From NCBI GenBank assembly GCA_951640165.1, contig OX621250.1:8866001-8930000 (forward strand): a stretch of 64,000 bases of DNA, in the 5' to 3' direction. The translations under genes and the position numbers were made by a program. The notes beneath the pieces are model-generated. The model searched no databases, was not told the origin of the DNA, and worked only from the letters and a program-made list of their open reading frames with translations. The stretch comes from Pseudoips prasinana. Taxonomy: Eukaryota; Arthropoda; Insecta; Lepidoptera; Nolidae. Shown here piece after piece: positions 30,540 through 41,468 of the stretch (position 1 is the first letter of the stretch; each line of letters begins with the position of its first letter).

Positions 30540-32200
30540 AAATAAAATGATATTTGACCACATCCGGTTACAGTTTCTGGTATATCTGTTTAGAGAATAT
30601 TAGAAATTCCACTATACCATTAATAATTTAAAATTGGAATGAAATATCCTAAAACGTTAAAATTCTACCCCTAACCGCGTATAAACAGGGAATGCAAACT
30701 TGCAATAATCTTTAAAGAAATAATCTAAGCAGTTCGAAATAATCGCGGGCATAGTAGCGGGAGAATTAAGCTTATGTCAATAAAATAATAAATTTTCTAT
30801 TATACGTAATTAAAAATATATCTTGTCGTATAAATGATTTATGGTGTATGCATAATGTTTTATTACACTGATTAATATTAACAACTTAAAATGTAAAACA
30901 AAATAATTTTATATTTATATTACGTTGTGATATTTTCTCAAATGCAGAGCTAAGCGGGCGTAGAACACATTTAAAAAATATACCTATATAAAATTATTAA
31001 ACAGCGGGTAGTAATAAAATAAAAGTTAATCGACTTACCCCATATCCAGATAGCACAAAATGCAGCAAAAATAATGTTACATCTAACACAACGCACTCCC
31101 CCGACATACAACGGGAAATAGTCCACCAGAAATAAAAACATTCAACGTTTATAAAGACATATTTGAAATTCAATGCGATCGTGAAAAATAGGATTGAATT
31201 TAAAATCAAAATCAAAAACATGTAGAAATATGCACTCCACCTAACAAGTGGAAGGCTGCATTTTATTATCTATGAGAAAAATGGTTTCATGCGTCATTAC
31301 AACACTAAAACTTTACCTATTCCAGAAAAAAAAATATTATTTATACAATCCATAGACAATTCAACAATAATTTGCGGAAGCTAAACTTTTTTAATTGCTT
31401 AGTTTATTGACACGATATCCATGAAGCACATCACTATTCGATTAAATTTAGTTCGTTAAGCCGAGGTCACACTAATCGGCACGCATCGGAATAGTCCCTT
31501 GTTAATGTCGCACGCGCCGAGGCCCGACTGCACTGATCATGCGTGAGCAGTGCGCCGATGCAGTTATCAAATAAACAAAAACTGCAAGCGAGTACGAAAT
31601 GTTAATTTTATTAGCGATTTCATGAAAGCGATAATTGTGGATGCGCTTATAGGATTAGCTTGAAGGAAATGAGGATTAACTACGATTGATTTATGGTTCT
31701 TTTCTTTGATGGGTAAGGAGGGAATTATAGACATGTAATACTAGGATTTAGAACACGGTGCATTCATTGTTCAACAGTAACATATTAAATAACTTATCGC
31801 ATTTACGGTTACTTATACGTTATGTCGAGTTTTGTAGGTAGGTAAGTAATTTATGGACAATTTTCAACAGCTTTTTTCATTGCTGGCATTAGAGAAGTTG
31901 CTAGTTTATTTATAAATATTTCGTAACCCTCAATTTGCACGGGTAACAGTATTATTTTAATTATACATATGCATATATATTTATTTCAGTAATTAGGTTT
32001 TTTTAAGTTTAAGTAAGAATGTTTTTTTACAACATTATTTATAAGCTGGGGCAGCCATTTATGACGTTTAAAATAGCTATAAATGTTAGTCGCTTTAATA
32101 CCCGCAAGTAATATAAGATAGCCGAATTTATATTAGTTATTATATAAAAAGGATATACTGTCAACAACAGGGGAAGAAAAACTCCTCTGTATTTTTGTCC
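30540..32200. other. Non-genic stretch
   Basis: No gene is recognisable. AT-rich sequence with a GC-richer island at about 31.46-31.56 kb (GTCGCACGCGCCGAGG, AGCAGTGCGCCGATGCAG) that matches nothing else here. Confidence 0.4.
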
Positions 32201-32205
32201 ATCTA

Positions 32206-32290
32206 ATGGTTATTTGGAAGAGATCGCTTTATTCTGTAAACCCGCCGATTATACATAGGTATAGTCGGCGGTTTTACAGAATAAATGATG
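32206..32290 (+). mobile_element. LINE 3' UTR scrap folded into a 27-bp hairpin
   Basis: GGAAGAGATCGCTTT, then AACCCGCCGATTATACAT, resembles the LINE end seen inverted at 55.7 kb. 32228-32254 pairs with 32259-32285 at 25 of 27 positions with spacer ATAG. Confidence 0.6.
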
Positions 32291-32423
32291 AATATTATTT
32301 AGATGTTGTATTATGTGTTACTAACAGTCAGAAAAAATCAACTTTTATATCTGCAGCAAATCGACGCACAATATACATGGATGTTATAACAAATCTAGGC
32401 ATGTTACAAAGAAATATGATTTA

Positions 32424-32601
32424 CTAACTGTGCCCCGCGGTTTTACCCGCGTTAAACTTTATAAATTATAGACTATGTATTCTTCGGACATAGAAACTAT
32501 ATTACTACAAAGATTCATCAAAATCCATTAGGTAGTTTTGCGTGAAAGAGTAACAAATATCCATACATCCACACTCACAAACTTTCACATTTATAATATT
32601 A
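32424..32601 (-). mobile_element. Helitron family G, copy 4
   Basis: CTAACTGTGCCCCGCGGTTT (CTAG mutated to CTAA), ATTCTTCGGACATAGAAACT, TCATCAAAATCCATTAGGTA and ACACTCACAAACTTTCACAT, to TTTATAATATTA. The mariner inserted at the TA in this 5' end; ATTAGTA resumes beyond 33883. Confidence 0.75.
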
Positions 32602-33882
32602 GGTCTTTACCTATGAAATTGCCGTTCTGCAGTACTGGCCATTTCAAATCAAAATAATTTTTGTTTGGCTAAGAATTCTAATTGCAAATTAATTTTATTT
32701 TAAAAACATGGATTCTTTTTTCCAAAAGTAGTCATTTCTTTATTGATTAGTGTTACATTTTCATCGCATTTCAATCTTTTTCGTCATCATGGATACGTTA
32801 AAAATTCGAGTAATTATGGAATATGAGTACCGTCGTGGCAGCAACGCGGCACAAGCGGCACGCAACATCAACGACGTTTACGGAGCTAACACTACAAACC
32901 AACGCACCACCTGTTATTGGTTTGCTCGCTTCCGTTCTGGAAATTTCGACCTGAAAAATGAACCTCGCGGTCGTCCGAAGACTTTGGTCGACAATGACGA
33001 ATTAAAGGCGGTTGTGGAAGCTGATGATACACAATCTACGGCTGAATTAGCAGCAGCTTTCGACGTTAGCGTCAAAACAATATTGGTCCATTTGCGTCAA
33101 ATTGGCAAGGTAAAAAAGCTTGACAAATGGGTGCCCCACGAACTCAATGATCGCCAGCGCGAAGTACGCGTCGAGACGTGCCTTGCACTGCTCAACAGAC
33201 ACACAAATGAAGGAATTTTGAACCGCATTGTTACCTGCGATGAAAAATGGATTCTGTTTGATAACCGCAAGCGCTCAGCAAGTTGGTTGGATCCTGGTTC
33301 AGCACCTAAACAATGCCCTAAACGAAAACTTACCCCTAGAAAAGTGATGGTCACTGTTTGGTGGTCTAGCGCCGGTGTGATTCATCACAGCTTCTTACCA
33401 AACGGGGTGAGCATTACTGCAGATGTGTACTGTGAAGAACTGAGCACAATGATGGAGAAGCTGGCGCATCTCCAACCAGCATTGGTCAATCGCTCGTCTC
33501 CGCTGCTCCTGCACGACAACGCGCGACCTCATACTGCACAGCAGACGGTCTCCAAGTTGCAAGAACTGGGGTTGGAAGCTCTCCGTCATCCGCCCTACTC
33601 ACCAGACCTTGCGCCTACAGACTACTACTTTTTCCAGAATTGGATAACTTCTTGGCGGGAAAAAAATTCAATACCCGAGAGGCAGTACAAAATGCCTTTG
33701 AAGAATTTGTTGCCTCCCGTCCAGCTGATTTCTTTAAGAAGGGCATCAATAAACTGCCACTGCGATGGCAAAGATGCATTGATTGCATGGGTGATTACTT
33801 CGATTAATACAAATAAAAAAATTCATGAAAAAAATTCGTTTAAATTTTTTCATACAAAACGGCAATTTCATAGGTAAAGACC
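32602..33882 (+). mobile_element. mariner transposon, 1281 bp
   Basis: Inverted repeats GGTCTTTACCTATGAAATTG then CCGTT.TG at 32602 and the exact inverse at 33854-33882. TA lies on both sides (32600-32601 and 33883-33884). Length and organisation are those of a complete mariner. It sits at the end of Helitron G copy 4. Confidence 0.9.
32789..33807 (+). pseudogene. mariner transposase, DD34D, one frameshift
   Basis: A mariner-family cut-and-paste transposase. The start at 32789 (MDTLKIRV) is preferred to an in-frame upstream ATG at 32750. The N-terminal helix-turn-helix domain is followed by a WVPHEL block (residues 127-132 counted from 32750), then D164 (TCDEKW), D256 (LHDNARPHTA) and D291 (SPDLAPTDYY), with 34 residues between the last two: the mariner signature. 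Near 33638-33643 one base is missing compared with the expected reading; downstream homology (RPADFFKKG, RWQRCIDCMGDYF) continues in the next frame to TAA at 33805-33807. All three catalytic residues precede the break. As read it is inactive, but only a single lesion is visible. Confidence 0.9.
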
Positions 33883-34079
33883 TATTATTAGTACTGTAAT
33901 AAAATAATATGTTGCAATAAGTAGGTAAGGAATTCATTATTATGAGACAGATAGTTTTTGTATATGTCTATCGATTTTCTATCTCTTACCTAAAAACCTA
34001 TATTACATGTTATATAGTGTAAATTATCCATGTATTCATGACACTCAATAAAATTAACTATATATTTGTTTTTTTTAAA

Positions 34080-34165
34080 TAAAATAAAATAAAAAAGGTT
34101 TTTATTCACGTAGACTTTAAAAAAGCGCTTGTAAATAGTCAGAACATGTTTGTAGTAATATATAT
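34080..34165 (-). repeat. Interspersed repeat N, copy 1 (3' end)
   Basis: AAAAAAGGTTTTTATTCACG, TAGACTTTAAAAAAGCGCTT and GTAAATAGTCAGAACATG are the inverse of the N end at 38.6, 55.1 and 63.1 kb. It abuts the truncated Helitron. Confidence 0.75.
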
Positions 34166-34429
34166 CCCCGTAAGTGATAGCGTGATAATATGTAGCCTAT
34201 ATGTTGACCCGACCTCTTAGTAATATTCATGCAAAATCTGAAGTAAATCTATGCAGTACTTTTTGAGTTTAACCCGGACATACATACAGACAAACAGAAA
34301 AACAGACAAAACTTCAAAAAACTATATTTTTCGCTTCGATATCGATTGTAGATCACATCCCAAGTATCCTTTTAAAAAAATATTCAATGTACAGTTTTGA
34401 CTTTCCTACGATTTTATTATATGTATAGA
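34165..34429 (-). mobile_element. Helitron family F, copy 7 (3' truncated)
   Basis: GTGATAGCGTGATAATATGT, AGCCTATATGTTGACCCGAC and the 5' terminus ending ATGTATAGA at 34429. The GC-rich hairpin and CTAG are missing, so it cannot be mobilised. Confidence 0.8.
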
Positions 34430-34761
34430 TTAGCTCTTAATTAGTATCTTGTTCATATTATATGAGTCAACCCCAGTAAGTTAAATTAATACTTGTGTTG
34501 GGGTATAACTATATACACATAGTTTCTACGAAAAACGGAATAATTTTTGCGTTAAGCCAAATGACGTTCTACAAGTTGTTTGTTCAATCTTGTGGGTAGA
34601 TTGATATTCATGTATTATTTAAGTTACATATCATTAACTTAAAGACAGCCATCATTTATTATAAAGCGTTCCAACTTAATAATATATGATCGAGTTAATC
34701 TTAAATATATAATACTCAAATTAAAATCTGTGGCTTACATTTTGGGTACTTCCTGTTTTAT

Positions 34762-34866
34762 AATTAATTTTGACATAATTATGTAAAGAATTTGAATTTG
34801 AAGTACTGGCAGCTTACAATAGGTACTTCAAATTCAAATTCTTTAGAAACGTTAAAATTAATTCCA
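34762..34866. repeat. Imperfect palindrome with perfect 23-bp inner arms
   Basis: 34784-34806 (TAAAGAATTTGAATTTGAAG then TAC) pairs perfectly with 34823-34845, spacer 16 nt. Weaker pairing (AATTAATTTT.A) extends outward on both sides, which may indicate a small MITE. Confidence 0.75.
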
Positions 34867-34951
34867 TAACAAAAAAGTGAAATTCAAAATCAATTTGGAA
34901 TGTGCTTTTCATTGTGCAAAATAACTATACTATTATATAATAGATTATTAT

Positions 34952-35206
34952 CGGTCACCGTAGCCTAGTTGGTAGTGCTCATGCCTACGAAGCTGGTGGT
35001 CTTGGGTTCGAATCCCGGTAAGTGCAAATATTTGTGTGATGAGCACGAATATTTGTTTCTGAGTCATAGATGTTTTCTATGTATATAAGTATTTATCTAT
35101 CTATATAAGTATGTATATCGTCGCCTGGTACCCATAGTACAAGCTTTGCTTAGTTTGGGGGTAGGTTGATCTGTGTGACATTACCCAAGAAATTATTATT
35201 ATTATC
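34952..35206 (+). mobile_element. SINE family B, copy 3
   Basis: CGGTCACCGTAGCCTAGTTG, GGGTTCGAATCCCGGTAAGT, TCTATGTATATAAGTATTTA, CGTCGCCTGGTACCCATAGT and GTACAAGCTTTGCTTAGTTT. Full length with (ATT)n tail. Confidence 0.9.
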
Positions 35207-35296
35207 TAATAGTATTCTTCTTTTTATATTGCAGATATATGGGCTTCTGTAATATTGTTTTAGGTGGTTAACAGTAATTGCTTTCTAGCAATGTAA

Positions 35297-35384
35297 ACCT
35301 GTGTAAAACACTCGAGTTGTAATTTAACCAGAATATACTTCTGTATATTCTGGTTAAATTACAACTCGAGTGTTTTACACAGGT
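35297..35384. repeat. Perfect 41-bp-arm palindrome
   Basis: Arms 35297-35337 (ACCTGTGTAAAACACTCGAG then TTGTAATTTAACCAGAATAT and A) and 35344-35384 are exact complements with spacer CTTCTG. No flanking target duplication or family match is apparent. Confidence 0.95.
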
Positions 35385-35389
35385 ATTTT

Positions 35390-36310
35390 TATCACCCAAC
35401 ACCTAAATAAACCATAGCTTGAAGTACCAACTACATGGCGCTTTAATTCAAATCTATTTTTTCTTTGTTAATTCTTTCTAAGTCAGGTATATATTGACGA
35501 GTCCGACTTAAAGTGGAACCCATTTGAGGAGCCAATTGAATAGTAATCCTGCCTGTTGACTAGTCTCCGTTGAGAATGGCCACCATAGCATATTTTTTCT
35601 TTTGTATTTGATGTATAAATACAAAACCAAGTTTCTAGGTTTTTAAGTCAATAAAGTTAAATATACAAAAAGGCTAATATAGAACTCCTAATAAAGTAGT
35701 CAAATCAATTAAAAATCACCATGCCTCATCATTTCATATCAAACTCTCATTATAAATAACACCGTTATAAAAAAATAACGAAAAGCTCTAACTACTCCCA
35801 TAAATAAAATCTAGCAACTACATCCCTATCTACTTACTGTTATCAGTTAACCAATCCCCTATGTGCCATTTAATTAATCGCAGTGCAGAAAAAAAGATGC
35901 GCAGACGCAATGCGAAGAGCGCGTTCGGTTTAAATATAACCGCGCGGTGACAATGGACAGTTCGTCACTTGGTCTTAATCAAGGATACTCTGAATATCTA
36001 CTCCGCGTGTTGTCTAATTGGTTCTTAATTATCTTCTGTTAATATCAAAGGTGAATAACTCTAAAAATACTTAATGTTCATAATTAATTAATTAAAAGAG
36101 ATGACTTTAACTCCTGGGACAAAAAAGTGTGTTTGAAGTTTTGTTTTTTTGGCATTGTAGCACAAGCAGATGACCAATTATAATTTACTTTTATTATATA
36201 AAGACTACAATACAATAGCCGTAAATGAATAAAAATACTAGAATTAAGTAATGGCGTAACTCATACATATCCAGCAACAAATTTTTAAAGAGGGCTTTGA
36301 ACCTTGGTTT
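35390..36310. other. Non-genic stretch with a possible core promoter
   Basis: At about 35930 a GC-richer segment (GAAGAGCGCGTTCGG) is followed by TTTAAATATAACCGCG. It could be a TATA promoter but nothing downstream is clearly coding. Otherwise AT-rich. Confidence 0.25.
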
Positions 36311-36312
36311 TT

Positions 36313-36400
36313 TTTAGCAAGGCAAACGAGTACGCGGGTGACCTGATGGTAAGTGGTCACTGTTGCCCATGGACATTCGCTACACCAGAGAGGCCGCATA
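36313..36400 (+). repeat. Interspersed repeat O, copy 4 (5' part)
   Basis: AGGCAAACGAGTACGCGGGT, GACCTGATGGTAAGTGGTCA and ATTCGCTACACCAGAGAG match O copy 3, then the homology ends. Confidence 0.65.
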
Positions 36401-36737
36401 TTATTATTTTCGTACAGATACAAAGTGTATTATATAATATTACAGGTCATATTACGCGAGTCCATACTATAAAATATATTAATAAAAAAATTAGGCTCCG
36501 GTAAATTATCGTAATATATACGACGTACTCGTAGTGTCGCGTGATGTAGGACAGCATTAGAGCCTGTCCCCAACTATCAAGTTAACTGGTCATGTAGCAC
36601 GTGTCGCCGTGGTGGCTGTGACGTCACGTTTTCCTCACGCTCCAACCAATTATATAGAACGCTAATTAATAAAAGTGACCAATATAGGTAGTGTTCGTCT
36701 ATTCGATATTCCATAAATACGTACGTTTAACTCTGGA

Positions 36738-36935
36738 CTGTGGTTACCCTTGTGTCAGAGCTGTTCAATCCAGTCAGTAGGCGTTCTACATGGACTAAGG
36801 ACCTTACCTATATAACGTTTACAACCATAGCTGAGAGCTAAAAATGCCCTCCAAAGCAAGGAGATGCACAGAAATTAAATCACTTTGGCGGAAACCTTTC
36901 TATAGAATGTCCCCACGCCTAAGTATTTATGGACC
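36738..36935 (-). mobile_element. 5S-rRNA-like SINE, copy 3
   Basis: On the minus strand: ATTCTATAGAAAGG marks the decayed C-box region, then ACTTT.GCGGAAACC-type text, CTCCTTGCTTTGGAGGGCA and the GTCAGAGCTGTTC end. It lies head to head with copy 4, forming an inverted pair. Confidence 0.55.
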
Positions 36936-36944
36936 AAAAGATAT

Positions 36945-37196
36945 CGTCCACTGCTAGATGCTCTCATCGGTCTGTGAGCGATCGGCGAGGTTAAGTAACT
37001 AGGGTCGCGGTTAGTCCATAGATGGGTGACCACCAAAGTGTTTTAATTTCTGAGCGTCTCCGTGCTTCGGAGGGCATGTTAAGCTGTCGGTCCCGGTTGT
37101 AGTCATTGGCAACAGTCGTTAGCCATGTCAGAGGCCTACTGGGCGGCTTGAGTAACTCTGACACTAGGGTAACCATTACCCATACGATAAGCAAGC
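36945..37196 (+). mobile_element. 5S-rRNA-like SINE, copy 4 (best)
   Basis: GAGCGATCGGCGAGGTTAAG, TAACTAGGGTCGCGGTTAGT, then CCATAGATGGGTGACCACC. These follow the order of 5S rRNA: CGATC..CGAAGTTAAG, CA.C..GGGCGCGGTTAGT and the C-box GATGGGTGACC. The body reads TCTCCGTGCTTCGGAGGGCA, GTTAAGCTGTCGGTCCCGG, GTCAGAGGCCTACTGGGCGG and CCCATACGATAAGC. An internal pol III promoter of 5S type would explain spread. Confidence 0.7.
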
Positions 37197-37199
37197 AAA

Positions 37200-37375
37200 G
37201 GTTTTAATTACGTTGCCATTTGGAGGGGTTTGCCTTAGCCACCGCGCTTGGCATGCGAATTGCCGACCGCAGTTAAGAGTATCCCTTAGTCGCATTTACA
37301 ACACCCACGGGATAGTATGAACATGGTCTAGAAAGAATGACAGGGCTACCCCTGTCATTCTTTCTAGACCGGAAA
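37200..37375 (+). repeat. Interspersed repeat M, copy 2, with 21-bp perfect hairpin
   Basis: ACGTTGCCATTTGGAGGG, CACCGCGCTTGGCATGC and ACAACACCCACGGGATAGTA match M at 56.9 kb. Arms 37325-37345 and 37350-37370 (GGTCTAGAAAGAATGACAGG and inverse) are perfect with spacer CTAC. The right arm matches M (CCCTGTTATTCTTTCT at 8.7 kb), so the left arm is the inserted inverted copy. Confidence 0.7.
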
Positions 37376-38317
37376 TCGCACGACTACCTACTTATTCCAT
37401 GCTAATAAAAAACATAAAATAGAATACTTACTCAATATTGAACACCACTTTGTGTGAAATAAATTTAAATTTTGTTATTCAAGTATACTGGGTGGCCTTA
37501 ATGCTACTGCGATTCTTAGACAAGGATATATTTGTATAATAAATGTGGCAATGAATGTTGAATTGCCACTTATCACCTGTCTTCGTCAGTTTGTCAAACA
37601 TGGAGCGATGAGTATGGACAGTACCAGAAGGACTAACCAGTTATATGGTCGGTTAACTCAATAGAGGTATAAAAACAAATACAATGTAAATGAGTCCCAT
37701 CTATAGATTGTATAGATTTGGAATGTATGAACATCATTGGCTAGAATAACTGCTCAGTTTGGTTTAAACCAATGAAAAGTACGCCGGAACTTGGCAATGC
37801 ATAAGTAAACATTGCTATTGGCGAGCAAGGACCGGTAGTAGGTATGATTTTTTTTGTAACATGGTGCTTACAGTTAGCCTTGGAGAATTTCAATTGCTTC
37901 ACGCAACAATAGAGGCAAGCGAGAGAGACACCCTTTGGGGTACAAACTTCGACGCAAGTTTTTACTGACGGCATGACAAAAAAAAAATTGAGATGAAAGA
38001 AGGGTTCTATTGTGGTTAGTACATAAATATTGAAAATGATGGGTCAAATAAGAAGGTGAGGAAGGAGAGTCAAGAATAGAAAACTAAGTAGTTATCGCTC
38101 TCAGAGTTCTACGTTGGCGAATAGGCAGCCAATTGTGTGGGATAGTGATATTCTTCGCCGTCACCCCTCAACAAGACAGACAGCAAAATAAGATATCTCA
38201 GTCTAATGTATTGTCTTTCTTAATGTATCGAAAATAGAAGTTGGCTTATAAATAGATTGAGCCTGTATTTTGCGTGGGCGACGTCGGGTGACTAATGGCG
38301 ATGAGCAAGAGTGCACT
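37376..38317. other. Non-genic stretch
   Basis: No recognised repeat or gene. Short ORFs at 37741-37974 and 38203-38388 (minus) have no motifs. Confidence 0.35.
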
Positions 38318-38925
38318 TGTTCTGTATTGCAGTCAGGTTGTGTAGGGCATATATCACTGCTTACAACGTATAACATAAATGGACACAATTATAAAACTGT
38401 AACAGACAAGCTTATAAGCCATCTGATGTTATGCAATTTGTAGTAAAAATATTAGACTTAAACTAGATAATTAAACATAATCTCTTGACAATAACTTGAT
38501 ACCAGCTAGCTAAATATCAATGCTATAATAAAATACATTTTATAAATGTTTTCATACAATGTGTACCTAAATATCTATGTTACTAGAAATAATAATGTAT
38601 ACTACTATATTACTACAAACATGTTCTGACTATTTACAAGCGCTTTTTTAAAGTCTACGTGAATAAAAACCTTTTTTATTTATTTTATTTTATTATTTAC
38701 ACAAATGACGAGTACAATAACTATAGAATCCTGTTTTAAGAAATATATAATAATAAATGATAAATATCTGTATTGCAGTCAGGTTGTGTTTTTTTTATAT
38801 ATTATATCACTACTTACAACGTATAACATAAATGGACACAATTAGAAATCTGCAACTTAATGAATACCTAATTAATAATTCCACGTCGGCGGACAGGCTT
38901 AAGCCATCTGATGTTATGTAATTAC
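38318..38925. repeat. Direct duplication flanking repeat N
   Basis: CTGTATTGCAGTCAGGTTGT, TTACAACGTATAACATAAAT, GGACACAATTA and TAAGCCATCTGATGTTATG occur at 38320-38438 and again at 38768-38925. A repeat N copy lies between them (about 38440-38690). Confidence 0.7.
38440..38690 (+). repeat. Interspersed repeat N, copy 2
   Basis: AACATAATCTCTTGACAATA, ACCAGCTAGCTAAATATCAA, CATGTTCTGACTATTTACAA and GCGCTTTTTTAAAGTCTACG then TGAATAAAAACC. The AATAAA and T/A-rich end suggest a retroposed transcript end. Confidence 0.75.
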
Positions 38926-39122
38926 ACACATTACAAGTTTCCGACTCTTTTCTCCTATCCTGCCCTGTTTTTGCTCTTCAATAACTAATTCCAGTTTAAA
39001 AATATAATAATAATAAAATATAAATATCTTGGTATTACTAACGCCAGTTTATTAGTTGTCCTAAGAATTTATTATCTGAATCGAGGTAGAGCCTGTCCAA
39101 TAGCCATCAGGCAACTGATAAT

Positions 39123-39286
39123 GATTCTGATATTTCTAAATACATACCTACATATCATTGATAAATTACAACCAGACAAAGAATAAATAAGTGTGTTCAT
39201 CACAAAAAGATTTATCCCGGGTGGGAATCGAACCCAGGACCTCTGGCTTAGCAGCCGGGTCACTAACCACTAGACAGACAGGCCAG
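39123..39286 (-). mobile_element. SINE family C, copy 3
   Basis: On the minus strand: CTGGCCTGTCTGTCTAGTGG, TTAGTGACCCGGCTGCTAAG, CCTGGGTTCGATTCCCACCC and GGGATAAATCTTTTTGTGAT, then TAGGTATGTATTTAGAAATA. Its box B is well preserved (GGTTCGATTCC). Confidence 0.8.
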
Positions 39287-39621
39287 TTAAAAAATTATGA
39301 TAATTAGTAAATACCCGGGACACATAGCGCCATCTAGCACAAACTAAACAAAACTTGTACTTGATATATAGATACTAGATAACAGATTATTTAACTTAAG
39401 TATAAAATATAAAAAAAAATCACCAGCACAGACAATTATACGTGTTCATGAACAGAAATATTTGTGCGAGTATCGAACCCGGATTCTTTAGATCAGAAGG
39501 CAGGTTCATTCCCAAATGAGTCATGGCGGTCGTCAAATGAAATATAGAATCGTCTTCGACTTTTCATTATGAATAAATCTCATACTGACAAATTCATACA
39601 CATTACATATACAAAAAAAAT

Positions 39622-39830
39622 GGGCCAAGTGCGAGTCGGACTCGCGCACGAAGGGTTCCGTCTCGTTTTTATAGATAATGGTACGGAGTACCATTATCTA
39701 TAAAAACGAGCATAAATTCACGTTTGTTATATGGGAGCCCCCTTAAATATATATTTTTTTTTGTTTAATAACATTTTTTATTAGTAATAGCGTCCATTTT
39801 TACCCTTTGGGTACGCAACCCTAAAAACTA
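39622..39830 (-). repeat. Interspersed repeat I, copy 2, with 23-bp perfect hairpin
   Basis: GGGCCAAGTGCGAGTCGGAC, TCGCGCACGAAGGGTTCCGT, ATATGGGAGCCCCCTTAAAT and TACCCTTTGGGTACGCAACC. At 39662-39684 an inverted copy of 39688-39710 is inserted directly after TTCCGT, spacer GGA, all 23 bp perfect; family sequence would run straight into TACCATTATC. Confidence 0.75.
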
Positions 39831-39944
39831 TAATAGAATTGATGACCTCATTCAGTCAAAGTCGGTTAAAAACTAGACCAATTCCTATTTATAATCGACG
39901 TATTTTTTTTATTTCTTTAGAGTAACAAATAATTGCGTAATAAG

Positions 39945-40175
39945 GCTTCTACTAACAGATTATATTTCGTCGCTGCATCCTCGAGATTTTCATATAACAC
40001 AGTAGTAGTACACTCTTCAATATGCTGGACATCGAACACTTTTTTAGAGCTTGCAACATTAAAAAAGACAAAATGGCGCCTCTGCACGCCACGTGGCCGG
40101 CTGGAAAAACTTCATTCGCTCTTAGTGTTCGGACCTCGAAACACCAATTCTTGTTATTTTATTTTCAGTAAACAA
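39945..40175 (-). mobile_element. DIRS-like element, noncoding fragment
   Basis: TATATTTCGTCGCTGCATCC, TCGAGATTTTCATATAACAC, AGCATATTGAAG inverse and ACGCCACGTGGCCGGCTGGA are the inverse of 47.37-47.49 kb, which lies beside the tyrosine-recombinase relic. The identity is high. The 83-codon ORF here has no protein homology that I recognise. Confidence 0.6.
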
Positions 40176-41465
40176 GTGTTATAATTATATTATAGTGACA
40201 TTTAATGTGAACTACTGTATTGGCCTATAAAAATGGGCTAGTTTAAGTGCACGAAGAAGGAATATGAAGAATAATTTGGTGCCGATTGAATCTACGCATA
40301 TGCCGAGTGTCAGCAAAAAATGTAAGTACATACTTACTCTCCAGCAAATATGAATATTTTTCGAATTCTTTTTCTATTCGTTATTGATCATGCATATTAA
40401 GGTGACCGACTGTTACAACGATACTATCATTTTATTTTATTACCAATTATGATTACATTACACACCCCCCTGGCAAACAGCCGATAGTCTATGTATAATT
40501 AGATTTTAGTTTTACTAGCTGAATGTTTTCTGGTATTATTAGGTTATTCTAACCTATTTTACAGTTAGCCATTCTATGGAATAAGATATACACCTTTGTG
40601 TCAGATAGTACAAGCCCTGTTTTTACAACAGGTATATACCGTTTGTAAAACCCTAATAATTACAATGCCCTGGGGCAATGTTTGGGTTAAAATCATATGG
40701 AGTTGTGATGATTTATTATTTACAACCTGATTACTTTACTTACACAACTAACCTAAATATCTGCCACGTGTTCTCTGAACAATGGGGGCAAATTATAATG
40801 GATGCACTCAGCAAGGATAATATAGGACTGAATCCTGAAATAGAAAATTTTCAGTTCCAGGTATTCATTAATGCTATAGAGGTTAGTTTAATTCAACCAT
40901 TCAAATATCTTTATTCTAAATAATCTGCAATGTAGTTTCTATTTAGATTAGTAGGTAACAGAAACGTACGCACATAGCCAGAATGCTTTTATTATATTTG
41001 ATTGACCAAGTACACGTACAACTCAAGTACAAGTCCCGATGTTGATCCCGTCGACTTTTAGCACATGTATTAGTAACATGGGTTACCAGTATAGCGAACA
41101 TGTGATTGATTTGCTAGTTTTGCAGACATGGTTTTTCCAGTTTAGTTGACTGTGATTGCTGTAAAAATCTTGTGGAAAATATAATTTGTATATGGTGAAC
41201 GTGTATTAGTTTTGTTTGATATCAAGTATAACAGAAAATGTTGTTAATTGTTTGTCCATTAATTTGAAATGGTATTAGTAATTTACTACGTAACTAAGTA
41301 GCTGTAAATATTCGATCTATTAATTTGAATATTATAAGTTAATAATACAGTATATTATATACATAATAACAATAAATAAATGTCTTGCCATCTCATCCCA
41401 GACGGGGCAGAGCCAGTACTATTGCAATAGTGTGGCCAACAGACAACTGATAAATATACATGTTT
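40176..41465. other. Non-genic stretch with one unexplained ORF
   Basis: The frame 40678-40923 (81 codons) contains CHVFSEQWGQIIMDALSKDN then IGLNPEIENFQFQ before CAG|GTATTC, a plausible splice donor. It is not repeat-like and its amino-acid composition looks protein-like, but no acceptor is convincing and I do not recognise the family. The rest is AT-rich. Confidence 0.25.
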
Positions 41466-41468
41466 ATT

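Noticed and set aside
35925..35985. TATA-type promoter of a host gene
   Set aside because: TTTAAATATAACC is plausible but no coding sequence or clear splice structure follows; too weak to call as a feature.
39400..39535. Further SINE copy (minus)
   Set aside because: Only ATATTTGTGCGAGTATCGAACC recalls a B-box region; body and tail cannot be aligned with any family.
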